NCBI GenBank assembly: GCA_038277395.1
Contig: CM076197.1
Coordinates: 30,645,564-30,709,563 of the forward strand
Direction: 5' to 3'
DNA length: 64,000 nt
DNA from: Dryocosmus kuriphilus
Lineage: Eukaryota > Arthropoda > Insecta > Hymenoptera > Cynipidae
Shown here one piece after another: positions 1-11,697 of this stretch; the first letter of the stretch is position 1; each line of letters begins with the position of its first letter. Position numbers and translations under genes: made by a program. Below the pieces are notes generated by a model. The model saw only the letters and a program-made list of their open reading frames with translations. It was not told where the DNA came from and did not search any database.

Positions 1-199
1 TCGAAGATTACAACAAACATTTCTAACCTTTGAGCCTCTCACAAAGAAACTAGAAATTCTATACACTTGAAACTGTGCACATATGTTCGGGACAACTGTA
101 CTAATATAACATTTTTTTAAATTGAGGATCGAATGTACTTAGCTCGCGAAATTTGAAAAGTCACCTTACTTTTTAAACATATCTCGTACTTTAATCGAC

Positions 200-715
200 T
201 GGTAAGCGTGAGAAACGTGATGAGAATGCGCTTGAACAGCGGGAATATTTTTCAAGAACTTCTAATAACTTTCTTATTAGCTTTATAATAGTGTATTTTC
301 TTATTAAAACAACTATTATACGTTTCATGAATAAACTATGTGTTGGATCAAAAAATAGTTTCAATCAAATTTGTAGATATTCTTAAGACGAACAATGCTG
401 TTTGTTAATATTTTCTCGTATCTCGCATAGTTTTGCTGAAAAGTGGATTTGTTTGTATTTATTAACATGTTTCAGGAATAACTCAAAAACTACGCGTCTG
501 TTAAAAAAAAATGATAGATAGCAAATTTGTAGATCTTCTTGAGCTGAACAACTTTGTTTAATATAATTTTTTTCGTATCTTGTATAGTTTGGCGGTAAAT
601 TTGAATTTGTGATTTTTAATAATGTTTTCTCGATTAAAACAAAAACTGTGCATTTTATAAAAAAATGGCTAAAAGCGAGCGGAAACATAGGAGCATCATG
701 CGGACAGACAGATAC
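200..715 (-). repeat. Noncoding repeat family, copy 1 (about 150-bp units)
   Basis: Three to four degenerate units of about 150 bp. On the minus strand each reads roughly: acggtttttgttttaat, a run of T/A, gccaaactatgcaagata, aacaaagttgttcacct, agatctacaaatttg. The same array occurs on the plus strand at about 46360-46900. The block is bounded by tgatgagaatg (about 209) and by agcgagcggaaac...catcatgcggacagacag (672-712). The second boundary motif recurs at 22543-22587. The open frames across this block are short and repeat-derived. I see no protein domain. This is probably a non-autonomous mobile repeat. Confidence 0.6.
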
Positions 716-759
716 AGGATTATGCTTTATTATAGTTAATAATATTTTCATTATTCTGT

Positions 760-1290
760 GAACAGTGTCATTGAAGATATAGAATTTGTTTCTAAAACTC
801 AGCCTGTGCTCACTCCATCAAAAATTGAATCTTTTTAGAGCAGATTCATAGCTCTTCTTTTCCCTTTTACCTAAAAAACAGCTATGTAACATCTGGTTCC
901 AGAAAACAAATAAATTCTGACCAATCAAGCTAAAATTGCTGAAAACCCCCGCAGATCCATGTTTTCTTTATTTATTTACTGTGCTTGAACGATATTTATC
1001 ATAATTAAATAATTAGCTAAAGATCACACGTTTTTTATAATCTAGCATAACACAGTTCCAACAAAAATAAAAGTCTCTTGATCTACAGCCTAGACTCACA
1101 TACCCTTATGTATTTTGGCCCGCTGCATACGAATCCGGAAACGAAATCTTTCTATCACGTCAATTTTTTGAGAAAATTGACGTTTTCGAAACTCTTTTTA
1201 ACCAACGTAGAGCACAATTCTGAAATCCTAGAGGCTTCTAAAATGGCTTCAATTAAAGTTTGAATCTTCGTCTTTAAGATATTTGCATCT
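760..1290. other. Unassigned AT-rich stretch
   Basis: No recognisable gene or repeat. A 61-codon open frame at 1078-1263 has no family resemblance I can see. Confidence 0.4.
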
Positions 1291-1294
1291 AAAC

Positions 1295-2492
1295 AAAATT
1301 TCGGTCAAACTTGTTTTTTCAAATGGGAATACCTTTTAATTTTTTAAATGACCACCCCCATTTTTTATTGCGGCTTTGGAAAGAGCAGGAAATTTTACGT
1401 ACAAGTATGACCTTGGCCATGTACTTGACCATGACCTTCAAGGTCATTCCAAGTTCACACTTGTTTTTTCAAATGGGAACCCCTTTTTTTCATTGTGGTT
1501 GTGGAAAGATCAGGAAATTTTACCTTCAAGTGTGGCTTTATCCATAATCATGCTCTGGGCCTTGAGCCAGGCTTTCAAGGTCATTTAAAATTTTTTTTTC
1601 AAGAATTTTGAAAAATTACAGCCACTGTAGGATACCTCCTAGCGATCCCAGTCAGATTTTGGACTATTCTTATTAGTGTTATCAGTTTTACACCAAATTT
1701 GGCGTAAATTGGTTGATTTTTTGAAAATCTTGTCCGCCATCATCAACGCTTGCGCTGATATTACACCTGATATGATAAGGAGTGCGATAAAAAATTTGTA
1801 TGTCCGTCTAAGAATCTGCCAGGATTTTAGTGGAGAACATTTTGAAGACAGGTTGTAAGGGTTGCCTTAACTGGATGGACCATCTCCTTGCCTTAACTGA
1901 CTGGGATCGTTAGTCTTGCCTTGACTGGCCGAGCCATCTCCATATCTAAACTGGCCGGGATCGCTAGCCTTGCCTTAACTGGCCGGGATCATTAGCCTTG
2001 CCTTAACTGACTGGGTTCGCTAGGAGGTACACTACAGTGGCTGGAATTTGTCAAAATTCTTGAAAAAATCTTTCTAAAATGACCTTGAAAGCCTGGTTCA
2101 AGACCAAGAGCTTGATTATGGATCAAGTCACACTTGACGGTAAAATTTCCTGCTATTTCCAGATCCACAATAAAAAATGGGTGTTCTCACTTGAAAAAAC
2201 AAGTTTGACCTTAGAATGAACTTGAGTCAAATGTCATGGTCAAGGACATGGTCAAGGTCATACTTGAACGTAAAATTTCCTGCTCTTTCCAAATCCGCAA
2301 TAAAAAATGTAACTTCCCATTTGAAAAATTGAATTTGACCTTGATATGACCTTCAGGATCATGTTCAAGGTCAAATCGATATCGCAATTAAATAGCCAGG
2401 GAAAAATCCTAAAACTTTTGTATTTAATATTTTTCAAAAGGAATTAATTCCTGATGAGCTATTCAGGGGTTACCACACATTTATGCCACCCT
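1295..2492. mobile_element. Non-autonomous long-TIR element, left end truncated
   Basis: The two arms (about 1300-1740 and 2030-2492) are inverted copies of each other. Both are rich in the words gaccttgaccatgacctt and tcaaggtca. The right arm ends with cctgatgagctattcagg...gccaccct. This matches the terminus of the larger element at 7546-11695 (cagggtggca...), so this is a short relative of it. The centre (about 1755-2010) contains ccttaactgactgggatc repeats that also occur at 9530-9720. The outermost 200-250 bp of the left arm is missing. No coding capacity. Confidence 0.7.
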
Positions 2493-2501
2493 ATATATAT
2501 A

Positions 2502-3835
2502 CGAAGCGTGTCCGAAAACTATCCAACCTGCGCTTATATCTTCGCGCCAGAGCGCTCCAGCGGACTTTGCAGGGTATGAGCGTAACCAGTAGTCCCTCAC
2601 GACCTCCCTGAATACCGTAGTTACCGGCCGGACGCCTTGGGTCGCATGCAGCGTGTGTTTATGTCCAACGTGCTTTTTCCGTTTGTTACATTTGTGTACT
2701 GTTGAAAATGACAGAAAGAGGAGATCAACGAATTTGCATCAAGTCTTGTTTCGATCTCGGCAAGAGTTGTACGGAGACTATTGAAATGATAGAGAAAGCC
2801 TTTGGGGACAAAAGTATGGGCATAACACAGGTAAAGGAGTGGTACAGGCGGTTTAAGAATGGCCGCACATCTGCTGACAGTGACCTTCGTTCTGGCCGAC
2901 CTCTGCTGACAACAGCACCGGAAAACATCGAGCGTGTGCGCCATGCGATTGAAGGTGATCGTCGATTGTCTGTTCGTGAAGTAGAAAATGATCTCGAAAT
3001 ACCGAAAAGTACTGTTTGGGAAATTTTGAAAAAGGTTTTGGGAATGACTCGCGTGTGTGCGAAATTCCCTCCGAAATTTTTCACGACCGAGCAGAAAGAC
3101 CTTCGCTCTGAAATCGCTCAGGATAACTTAGAAATGGTCAGTGATGATGAAAATGTCCTTAAGAAGGTTATTACTGGTGATGAATCATGGGTTTATGGTT
3201 ACGGTCCTGATACTAAACAACAATCTTCACAGTGGAAGCGTCCAGACGAGCTACGGCCGAAAAAATCACGTCAAAGTCGGAGCCATGTTAAGTCAATGCT
3301 GATTATTTTTTTCGATTGTGAGGGTGTTGTGCACCACGAATTTGCTCCAAGAAGTCAGATGATTAACAAAGAGTATTACGTTGAAGTTCTGAAAAGGTTG
3401 CGTGATGCCGTGAGAAGAAGACGACCGTGTTTCTGGTCAAGCGGTGACTGGCTTCTTCACCACGATAACGCGCCAGCGCATTCATCGAACCTTGCGCAGA
3501 AATTTTTGGCGAAACACAAGATTTCACAGCTTCGCCAGCCTCCGTACAGTCCCGACATAGCTCCCTGCGGCTTTTCGTTGTTCCCAAAATTGAAAATGGC
3601 GCTCAAAGGAAAGCGGTTCGACGACATCGAGACGATTTAGAGTAATGCGACACGCGAGTTGAAGGCCATTCCAAAATCTGCGTTCGAGGACTGCTTTAAG
3701 ATGTGGAAGCACCGCTGGGAGCGTGTGGTTCAATCAAATAGGGACTACTTCGAAGAATGCCACAGCTCGGATGACGAAAAATAGCACCAACGCGGAGATA
3801 TCAACGCAGGCCGGATAGTTTTCGGACACACCTCG
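2502..3835 (+). mobile_element. mariner transposon (Tc1/mariner, DD34D type)
   Basis: Imperfect terminal inverted repeats of about 45 bp. The left one starts cgaagcgtgtccgaaaac at about 2502. The right one, read on the minus strand, starts cgaggtgtgtccgaaaac at about 3835. TA-rich sequence flanks both ends, and a long TA microsatellite lies immediately to the right. The length of about 1.33 kb is usual for mariner. One transposase gene fills the element. It sits at the right edge of the truncated element ending near 2492, so it inserted in or next to TA-rich sequence there. Confidence 0.92.
2708..3783 (+). pseudogene. mariner transposase, inactivated
   Basis: Cut-and-paste DNA transposase. 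The ATG at 2708 begins MTERGDQRICIKSC. Two N-terminal helix-turn-helix regions follow (about residues 10-110, including ITQVKEWYRRFKNGR and SVREVENDLEIPKSTVW). The catalytic domain shows the first Asp in TGDESWVYG and the second in HHDNAPAH. After exactly 34 residues, the third position of the DD34D triad is Gly (APCGFSLF), where the family has Asp. A TAG at 3638-3640 interrupts the frame. Mariner-type coding continues beyond it (NATRELKAIPKSAF... to SSDDEK) to a stop at about 3783. The full-length equivalent is about 358 residues, normal for the family. The lost Asp plus the stop make it non-functional. Confidence 0.92.
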
Positions 3836-3839
3836 TGTG

Positions 3840-3882
<43 letters not shown>
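3836..3882. repeat. TA microsatellite
   Basis: Almost uninterrupted (TA)n between the mariner right end and the 5' LTR of gypsy element A. It would be a ready target for elements that insert at TA. Confidence 0.9.
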
Positions 3883-3885
<3 letters not shown>

Positions 3886-5090
3886 AACTATTCGAGTTTT
3901 ATTTATGTATAATTGTTATTTAGTTGTCATAATGAGGGTTCCTACGAGAGTAAAAGCGAGATTCCATCCATCTAAATACAAATGTTTATTCAAAAAGCAA
4001 CTCTCTAACTTCTCTTTTAAAGTTTCATTGTTTCTCTTATTGTATGTCCTACTTCTTACCATTAAAACAATATCTTTCTATTTCTAGCTGCTAGTGAGAA
4101 GGTAATTAATTTTATTTATTCGAAACCACCTTGTTATGAGACTGCAACGCCCCCTGAAAAATGGGTGCTATACGCCTCTTTACCGAATGATGACAGGTAA
4201 TTAGTTCCAAAAGCGCTACACTGGCAGGTAATTAGGTCTCCAAACCTCCACTTCATAACGCACAATGGTTTCTCTGATATTATTTTACGCTCGCGTAGGG
4301 AAAAATAACCAAACCAGATGACGCCACTACATAGGACGTTTTTTCATTATTTCGATAAGAGGCCATACAACACCCATTTTTCAGACGGCTCTACAGTTTC
4401 GTAACATGCTGGTTTCGAATAAAATATCGTATATAACTTGTAAAATTAGCCACGTCTTTACACGCACAACTCAATGTTTGCAGGACGAGTTGTCCCATCT
4501 CCATACATAATGGGTATTATCTACTTGATGAATTTATAGTCTTTAGTCTTAAGCTTTCACATTCAGGTGAGGCTCAGGTATCGATTCTGATGTGAGAGGT
4601 TCTGATTCTTGTCACCTGGCGTGCGCTCTCTCTTTCTCTTTTCTCTTTCTCTCTCTATTTCTACCTGTCCCTCTCGTCTCTAGGTTACGAGGCGGTCAAA
4701 GGACTATTCTCTTTCTAATTTAAGTGACAGGTGTTGTTAATTATCTTTTATTATCCCGATAATAACATCATTTATTTCATGTAAATATTGATGGAAACCT
4801 CTCACAACATTTCTTCTACGTAGAAACTGAGGAATTAATCCCACTTTTTACTAGATAGGAATGATTGTGATTTTCGTTTTAAAAGAAACTCTTAAAGTGT
4901 TCCTTCCTGTGCAGAAAGTAGAGGATCAATCCTGCTTTTTGCCAGACCAGAACACTGTGGTATATGTATACACATGAGTCCTGGTGACGTGAGTCACATT
5001 TATATTATCAGCGCAGCCTTGTAATCGCCAGTTTTATACGAGACTCTGAGGAATAAACATACTTTCCCAAAAGCAGTATTATCATTTACA
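3883..5090 (+). repeat. 5' LTR of gypsy-like element A
   Basis: Begins TGTAACTATTCG and ends CATTTACA, so it has short inverted TGTAA/TTACA ends. It lies directly upstream of a gag-pol region in the same orientation. Internal words such as ttcctgtgcagaaagtagag and tcctgctttttgcc also occur, in the same orientation, in the solo LTR at 29419-31158. That makes the two LTRs family members. A CT-rich microsatellite lies at about 4620-4670. A possible primer-binding site (tggagacgagg) follows at about 5107. No 3' LTR is visible in the window. Confidence 0.65.
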
Positions 5091-5411
5091 ATGAGTACAC
5101 AGTAACTGGAGACGAGGATTTAAAAATGGAAAATAAAATTCTATTAAACGCATGTGAAGTTTGTAAGAATTATGGAAGATTCTTTAACTCTTACAGATAA
5201 AAATAAAACCGGCCTATCGTGGATTTATCTATTGAATAAGGGTGAAGTGATAGAAAATTGTCGTAAACATAATGATAAGTTATGAAAAGAACTAAGCACT
5301 TATATTTAAAAAAAAAGTGTCGTAAAAGATACAGGTAATAAAGACATTCAAATTTAAGACTCTAGCCCAAAGAAGATACAAATTTTACGATTGAGGTGAA
5401 AAATAAAATTA

Positions 5412-6235
5412 GTGATTTACTTGAAAATAAACACAAAATGGAAATCTCGTCTAAAACTTGACTTTGACCATAAAATTTATGACTGGGAAATGTTTCTGAA
5501 ACGATTAGAACAATATTTTATAACTAATGACATCGAAAACGATACAAAAGAACGTGCAGTTTTCTTGAGTAAAGTGAACGCAGAAACGTACGCGCTCATC
5601 CGTAGAATCAGTGCACCGAACAAAGCAGCCGACGTGGAATTTAAAACTTAGTTTTGTTAGTGCAAACTTACTTAAAACCTAAAACATCGCATTTGGTGTA
5701 TCATTCAAGGTTCCGTGAACGTGTTCAAGAGCAATCGGAGTCCATCTCGGAATTCGTTGCGTCTCTAAAAATTTTGCAAATTTACAAATCTTGAGGAGCA
5801 GGTGTTGGATCAACAGGTTACTGGAGCAATTAGTAAAGACATAAAGATCGAGCTACTAAAAATTGAAAAACCAACGTTGGATGAAGCTATAAAGACCGCG
5901 TTGGCAGCGGAAGCAGCATACAAGGGTGTCAAAAAAATTGATCAGCATAATTTTAAAGAAGATAGAAGTGCCACAGATTTGTATCGTATTATAGTAAGCC
6001 ACAACATTGGAGGTCAAGAAGCCGGGTTCGACTTAAATATCGACAACAACGAGAAATTTCAAGAACACCTGCAGGAGAAGAAAACCGAAGAAGACGATCA
6101 CCATCATCATCAGGGTATACGAGAAATTGCTACTGTTGTTGTAAGCCAAACCATTTGGGTAAAAATTGTAGACATCATCACTCTTGTTGTAATATTTGTA
6201 AAAGTAAAGGCCACTTAGCGCCTGTCTGTCGCGAT
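5412..6235 (+). pseudogene. gag of gypsy-like element A
   Basis: Structural (capsid/nucleocapsid) polyprotein remnant in at least three frames. The segment from 5412 shows the usual start of the gag core (LKLDFDHKIYDWEMFLKRLE, then a TKERAVFLSKVNAETYALIR region). The frame shifts at about 5650. The segment from 5802 corresponds to the capsid C-terminal part (GAISKDIKIELLKIEKPTLD). The nucleocapsid lies in another frame at about 6126-6233. It has a first knuckle CCCKPNHLGKNC and a complete second knuckle CNICKSKGHLAPVC, which fits C-X2-C-X4-H-X4-C. There is no intact ORF. Confidence 0.75.
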
Positions 6236-6459
6236 AGAGATAAAAATAAAAGTAATAAAGATAAGGATAATAATAAATCGAGAATGGGGTATATGCATAA
6301 AGCATTGTAAACACGGATTATAACGATAGTAGTGATGAGAACTATGAGGATAGTATTACAGATGAATTAAATTAAATGCTCACGAAAAGTAAAGATAAAT
6401 TTAATTTACATTCTATCAGAAATTATGTGCCGGGTAAAGAATAAATTGATCCACAGTAT

Positions 6460-7545
6460 TTAAATATTATTGTGGATGATAAGAAATTAAAAATGGAAAT
6501 AGATACAGGCGCTGCAGTATCGATCATCCCCCGAATATTGAAAGATAAATTATTTCCGAGTCATAAAATGATCAATTCGAACATCAAATGCTTAAATTAC
6601 TATGAATCTGTAATACAGCCAATAGGAATGATTCAGAGAGTGATAATAGAAGGAAATAATATTAAAGCGTATTCCGATCTTTATATTGTCGAATCAAATG
6701 GTCCCTCGATATTAGGTAGACCATGGCTGAGGGCATTTGGGCTATGGCCACCATATAAATTCTTATCATTGCATGAAATAAAGGTAAACGAAGATAAGGA
6801 AGGAAAGTTATATAAAAAGGAATCAAAACAATTAGCAAATTTATTAAACAGTTATGCGGATTTATTTACACCAGATCAAGGACATTTTAATGAAGGCAAA
6901 ATGAAAATTAAATTGAAAGATGGTGCAAAACCCAAATACCTTCGCGCCAGAAGACCACCTTTAGCGTTAAGAGATAAAATAGAAAAAAAGTACGAAGATT
7001 AGAAAGCGAAATGATAATTAAGAAAGTTGAAACAATTGAATGGGCCACGCCCATCTTACCAATATTAAAATCAAACGATGATGTGAGAATTTGTGTTGAT
7101 TATAAAATTACTGTTAACCCGTAAATTGTAATTGATTATTAACCCTTACCGCATCCGGATCATTTAGTAACTGAAATGCAAGGCGGTGAAAAATATACAA
7201 AAATTTATTTAAAGGAGGCTTTTCAGCAGGTAACCTTAGATGAAGAGTCACAGCATTATTTCACAATAAGCACTCACATAGGGTGATTTTAGTAATTAAA
7301 AAAGCCTTATGGTTTAGTGTCGAATCCAGATTATTTTCAATGTATAATGGAACGATGTCTTACAGGCATTCCTGCGATAAAAGTATTTATAGACGATATT
7401 GTAATAACGGGAAAAGACGACGAGAAACATTTAGAACATTTGCGTAAAGTTTTTGATAAGCTCAGAGAAGCAGGCCTCAAAGTAAGAAAAGACAAATGTG
7501 CATTTTTACAAGATAGACTTTCATACCTTGGACACATTATATGTA
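6460..7545 (+). pseudogene. protease-reverse transcriptase of gypsy-like element A (first part)
   Basis: Pol polyprotein remnant. An aspartic protease active site, DTGAAVSIIP, lies near 6500 and is followed by an ILGRPWLRAFG segment typical of retropepsins. RT follows: GAKPKYLRARRPPLALR (start of the domain), ILPILKSNDDVRICVDY, PLPHPDHLVTEM, KIYLKEAFQQVTLDEES, then the catalytic palm motif FIDDIVITGKDDEKH. Here FIDD replaces the common YxDD. The last segment, DRLSYLGHII, is cut at 7545. The junction is the TA target of the 7546-11695 transposon. Several stops and frameshifts occur between 7000 and 7320. Confidence 0.85.
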
Positions 7546-8655
7546 CAGGGTGGCACAAAAGTATGGAAACCCCTGAATAACTCATCAGGAATGAATTTTT
7601 TTTGAAAAATATTAAGAACAAAAGTTTTAGGATTTTTCCCTGGCTATTCAATGGCAACCTCGGTTTGACCTTGCACATGACCTTGAAGATCATATCAAGG
7701 TCAAATTCAGTTTTTTAATCAGGAAGCCCCATTTTTTGTTGCTGACTTGGAAAGAGCAGGCAATTTTACGTTCAATTATGACCTTGACCATGCCCTTGAC
7801 CGTGACCTCTAAGATAATTCCAAGGTCAAACTTGTTTTGTCAAATGGGAACCTCTATTTCTCATTGTAGATGTGGAAAGAGCAAGAAATTTTATCTTAAA
7901 GTTTAACCTTGACCATGACCTTCAAGGTCATTCAAAGGTCGTGCTTATTTTTTCAAATGGGGACCCCCATTTTTTATTGCAGATTTGGAAAGAGCAGGGA
8001 ATTTTACCTTCAAGTGTAACTTTATCCATAATCATGTTCTTGGTCTTGAACCAGGCTTTCAAGGTCATTTTAAAAAGATTTTTTCAAGAAATTTGAAAAA
8101 TTGCAGCCACTGTAGGGTTCCTCCTAGCGATCCCAGTCAGATTTTGAACGATTCTTATTAGTCCCAGTTTTGCACAAAATTTGGCGTAAATTGGTTGATT
8201 TTTGAAAATCTTGTCCGCCATCTTGGCTCCGCCATCTTGGATTAATAATTTCTAAAAACTGATTTCAGATTCGTAATCAGAGATCCCAAAAACCTCCGCA
8301 TACCGAATTTGGCGTAAATTGGTCGATTTTTTGAAAATCTTGTCCGCCAACCGTGTAACGTACTCTAAAGTATTCCTTTTAAGGATAATTAGAAAACAGA
8401 TACTTTTGCTGCTTTGGCCTCTCTAACAGTCCTTTTAAGCAAAGATAGTGGAGTTTATTTTTTTTGGCGCGGTTGCTGCTTTTCAATACTCCTTTTTAGG
8501 ATATTCAAAAAACAGTTACTTTCGCTGCTTTAGCACCTCTAACAGTCCTTTTCAGGATAGTTAGTGGAGTTATTTTCTTGGGGGCGCAATTGCTGTTTCT
8601 TAATATTTCTTTCTGTGAGTCTTTGAAATCTGTTATTTTATTCCTTTATTTCACC

Positions 8656-9432
8656 ATGGCTTCTCTAGCGGAACAAGAGAAAGTTTCTTTATTAATGATG
8701 GAGGTTGGGGGGAAAGCTGTAGGTCGTATGACGAAGTAATGCAATTATTTAATGAAACGTCCAAAATCTGGAAGGCCAAAAACTAAAACCTCAGAAGAGC
8801 AGCAAATGGAAGTGGCCTAGACTTTTGTCCAAGATCCGCACTTAACTCTTAGGAAGGCCTCTCAACAGCTTCAAATTAATCGAGTGTCAATTTTTAGGAA
8901 TTTAAAGATCGTTAGATTTGACCATTACAAAATACACCTTCATCAAGAAATAAATGGAGATGATTTTGACCAGCGAGTTGAATTTTGTGAGAACATGATG
9001 GAAAGAGTTGTTCAGAATCCTAATTTTCAGTCACTCATTGCTTTTTAAGACGAATCAATATTTCAACTTAACGGTGAAGTCAATCGCTACAATTGCAGAT
9101 ATTGGATCAATGAAAATCCTCATTGGCTACGAGAACATTACACGCAATAAACGCAAAAATTGAATGTTTGAGCAGGTATTTTTAGGGATCGAATAGTTGG
9201 ACCCTTTTTCATTGACGGAAATTTAGATGGACGGAGGTATCTGGAATTACTGCAGGAGCAAATAGTCCAGCGATTCAGGAAATAGCGGGTGATGATTTTA
9301 ATGAGGTTTGGTACCAGCATGATGGTGCACCTGCTTATTTTCAAGTAACTGTGAGAAACTACCTAGATGTAGTATTTAGTAATCGTTGGATAGGTCGTAG
9401 AGGAACTATTGAGTGGCCAGCCAGGTCCCCGT
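8656..9432 (+). pseudogene. Tc1/mariner DD41D-type transposase remnant
   Basis: Starts MASLAEQEKVSLLMMEVGG (HTH region) and continues with frequent stops: KRPKSGRPKTKTSEEQQ, DPHLTLRKASQQLQINR, LHQEINGDDFDQRVEFCE, a degraded first catalytic segment ending DESIFQLNGEVNRYN, GPFFIDGNLDGRRY, and the second catalytic segment HDGAPAYFQV. It breaks off at EWPARSP, just before the third catalytic residue. There it joins the element's noncoding centre (ctgatatgataaagtagtg). It aligns along its whole length with the better-preserved transposase at 47753-48769. At least five stops, so dead. Confidence 0.82.
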
Positions 9433-10028
9433 TTCTTCTGATATGATAAAGTAGTGCGATAGAAAATTTTTATGTCCGTCTAGGAATCTGCCAGGATTTT
9501 TGTGGAGAACATTTTGAACACAGGTTGTAAGCCTTGCCTCAACTGACCGGGATCATTAGCCTTGTCTTAACTGAAAGGACCATTTCCTTGCCTTAACTGA
9601 CTGGGATCGTTAGCCTTGCCTTAACTGGGTGGATCATCTCCATGCCTTAACTGACTGGAATCGTTATTCTTGCCTTAACTGGACGGACCATCTCCTTGCT
9701 TTAACTGACTGGGATCGCAAGGAGGTACCCTACAGTGGCCGGAATTTTTCGAAGTGCTTGAAAAAATATTTTTAAAGTGACCTTGAAAGCCTGGTTCAAG
9801 GCCAAAAGCATAATTATGGATAAAGTCACACTTGAAGGTAAAATTTCTTGTTCTTTCAAAATCCTCAATAAAAAATGGGGGTTCCCACTATAAAAAACAA
9901 GTACGACCTTGGAATGACCTCGAAGGTCATAGCCAAGGTCATACTTGAACGTCAAATTTCCTGCTCTTTCCAAATCCGCAATAAAAAGTGGGGCTTCCCG
10001 TTTAAAAAATTGAATTTGACCTTGATAT

Positions 10029-11546
10029 TCTTATGACCTCAAACTATTATTTTCAAAATTCAACAACTTTTGTCATCACCTTAGATAATGAGGAATATAA
10101 CTTATTGTATTACCATAGCATGTGCTCGAGCGGATTTTGTATATAGTCGCTCGAGTAGGTGTCGACTCATGATAAATGTAACGTAGTCAGTAATGTAGTA
10201 AAACCAAGGCGAACAAAGTCATTGTACCATGGTCGGAATGGTACAAGTGCGAAGGTAGATAAAGTAGAAAGCCCACGATAATTAAAATGCATTACCACAT
10301 GCAGCAGAAACTTAGGTAGTGTTGATAAGTCAGTAATGACAAGATAACAATGAGTAAATGACCCACATTATTTGTACCGTCGCATTCATTAACTACACGA
10401 GATAAAGTTCAAAGATCAAATCCACCGTTAATCAATGAATAATCAATCAATATTCAATCAATAATCAAAGGATAAAACATTCATGACCGTCTGAATCCAT
10501 CAGAGACTCTGTTCACTAAGTTTATTAATTCATATAAAATTAAGTTAATGCTATGCGCAACGATTATACAAATCTGTCTGATTCGTCATTGGAGAATGCC
10601 CGAGTGCACGTGCGAAGGACGAGTCTCGAACATGCGTGACTAATAACATAAATTCACGTTCTTTTAATAAGCAAGATAATGTTATCTAGATAACTGACGC
10701 TTGAAAATACTTGTACGTGACATTATTCAGTTTAGCAAATTACTTGACTTTATTCAGATTAGCTACGTAAGTGACATTATTCAGTTTAGCAAAGTTCCCT
10801 CCCATCAAGGGTAAGAACTTACTATAAAACCCCTGGCCACGGAGATATCGAGGTCTTTATGTTCCCAGCAGTTACAATGTACACGTCTTCCTTCGAGGTC
10901 AGTTAAACAATCTCAAGTCACAAGTAATCACATTGTAAAAGTAGTCCTCTGTGATCAGTTCAATAATCTCAGGTAGCAAGGGAAAGTGGTCAACTATTTA
11001 AGTATTTCTTTTTATAAATGTGGTCCTCTGTGATCAGTTAAATAACCTCAAGTAGCAAGTGATTACCTTGTAAAAGTAGTCCTCTGTCATCGGTTAAATA
11101 ACTTCAAGTTACAAGTCTGTGGTAGTATATGCGTGTATCGCTCGATCAGTGAAAGGAAAGATACTTTGATTACGATTCTCCCCCTTCACTCTAGCCAATC
11201 TACCCCTGTGAACTGCCCTCGTCGTTGTCAGTTCGGAATATAGGGATAAAAGCGACGAACCAACCCTCCCTGGCCCTTTTGAATCAAAAGCTAAATCTTT
11301 AAGTAATAACTGTATACCTATCTAAATCTGTTCTCTCATAATAATTTATTACAATAAGTATACTGAACTAAAATAAACTGTGAAAACCCCTTATTTACAA
11401 TTACATAATCCGCGTAGGGTTGACAAGCGACAACGATCTCACACAAATAATTGGTCAGGACTTACCATCCTGACAATAATCAGCGAAACTAGCCTCTTCT
11501 ACATTTTCATTTCCATGCTATCCTCATTTTAACACGGAAAGTAACA
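10029..11546 (+). mobile_element. Solo LTR, family S (copy 1)
   Basis: 1518 bp, starting TCTTATGACCTCAAA (mutated from TGTTACGACCTCAAA) and ending GGAAAGTAACA. It is flanked by the 4-bp duplication ATAT (10025-10028 and 11547-11550). The surrounding transposon arm reads through once the insert is removed (accttgatat | gaccttcaagg). Copy 2 lies at 60197-62192. Shared blocks include ctcgag...cgctcgagtaggtgtcg and several repeats of gtgatcagttaaa...ctcaagtagcaag near 10950-11110. No coding sequence, so the internal region was probably lost by LTR-LTR recombination. The strand is arbitrary. Confidence 0.88.
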
Positions 11547-11697
11547 ATATGACCTTCAAGGTCATTTTCAAGGTCAAACCGAGGTCGCCATTGAATAACC
11601 AGAGAAAAACCCTAAAACTTTTTTATTTAATATTTTTCAAAAAAGTTCATTCCTGATGAGTCATTCAAGGGCTTCCATACTATTGTACCACCCTGTA

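Larger units (their letters stand above)
7546..11695 (+). mobile_element. Tc1/mariner-type (DD41D-related) element with long composite TIRs
   Basis: Terminus CAGGGTGGCACAAAAG at 7546; inverted terminus ...TTGTACCACCCTG ending at 11695. A TA lies on each side (7544-7545 and 11696-11697). The host gypsy reading frame resumes exactly at the right TA, which proves the boundaries. Each arm is several hundred bp, built from degenerate subrepeats rich in tgaccttgacc and caaggtca. The centre holds a broken transposase. The right arm is interrupted by a solo LTR (10029-11546). Without that LTR the element is about 2.6 kb. Confidence 0.88.

Noticed and set aside
383..751. Open frame of 122 codons on the minus strand
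   Set aside because: It is the read-through of the roughly 150-bp noncoding repeat; the same frame-like sequence appears at 46352-46669 on the other strand.
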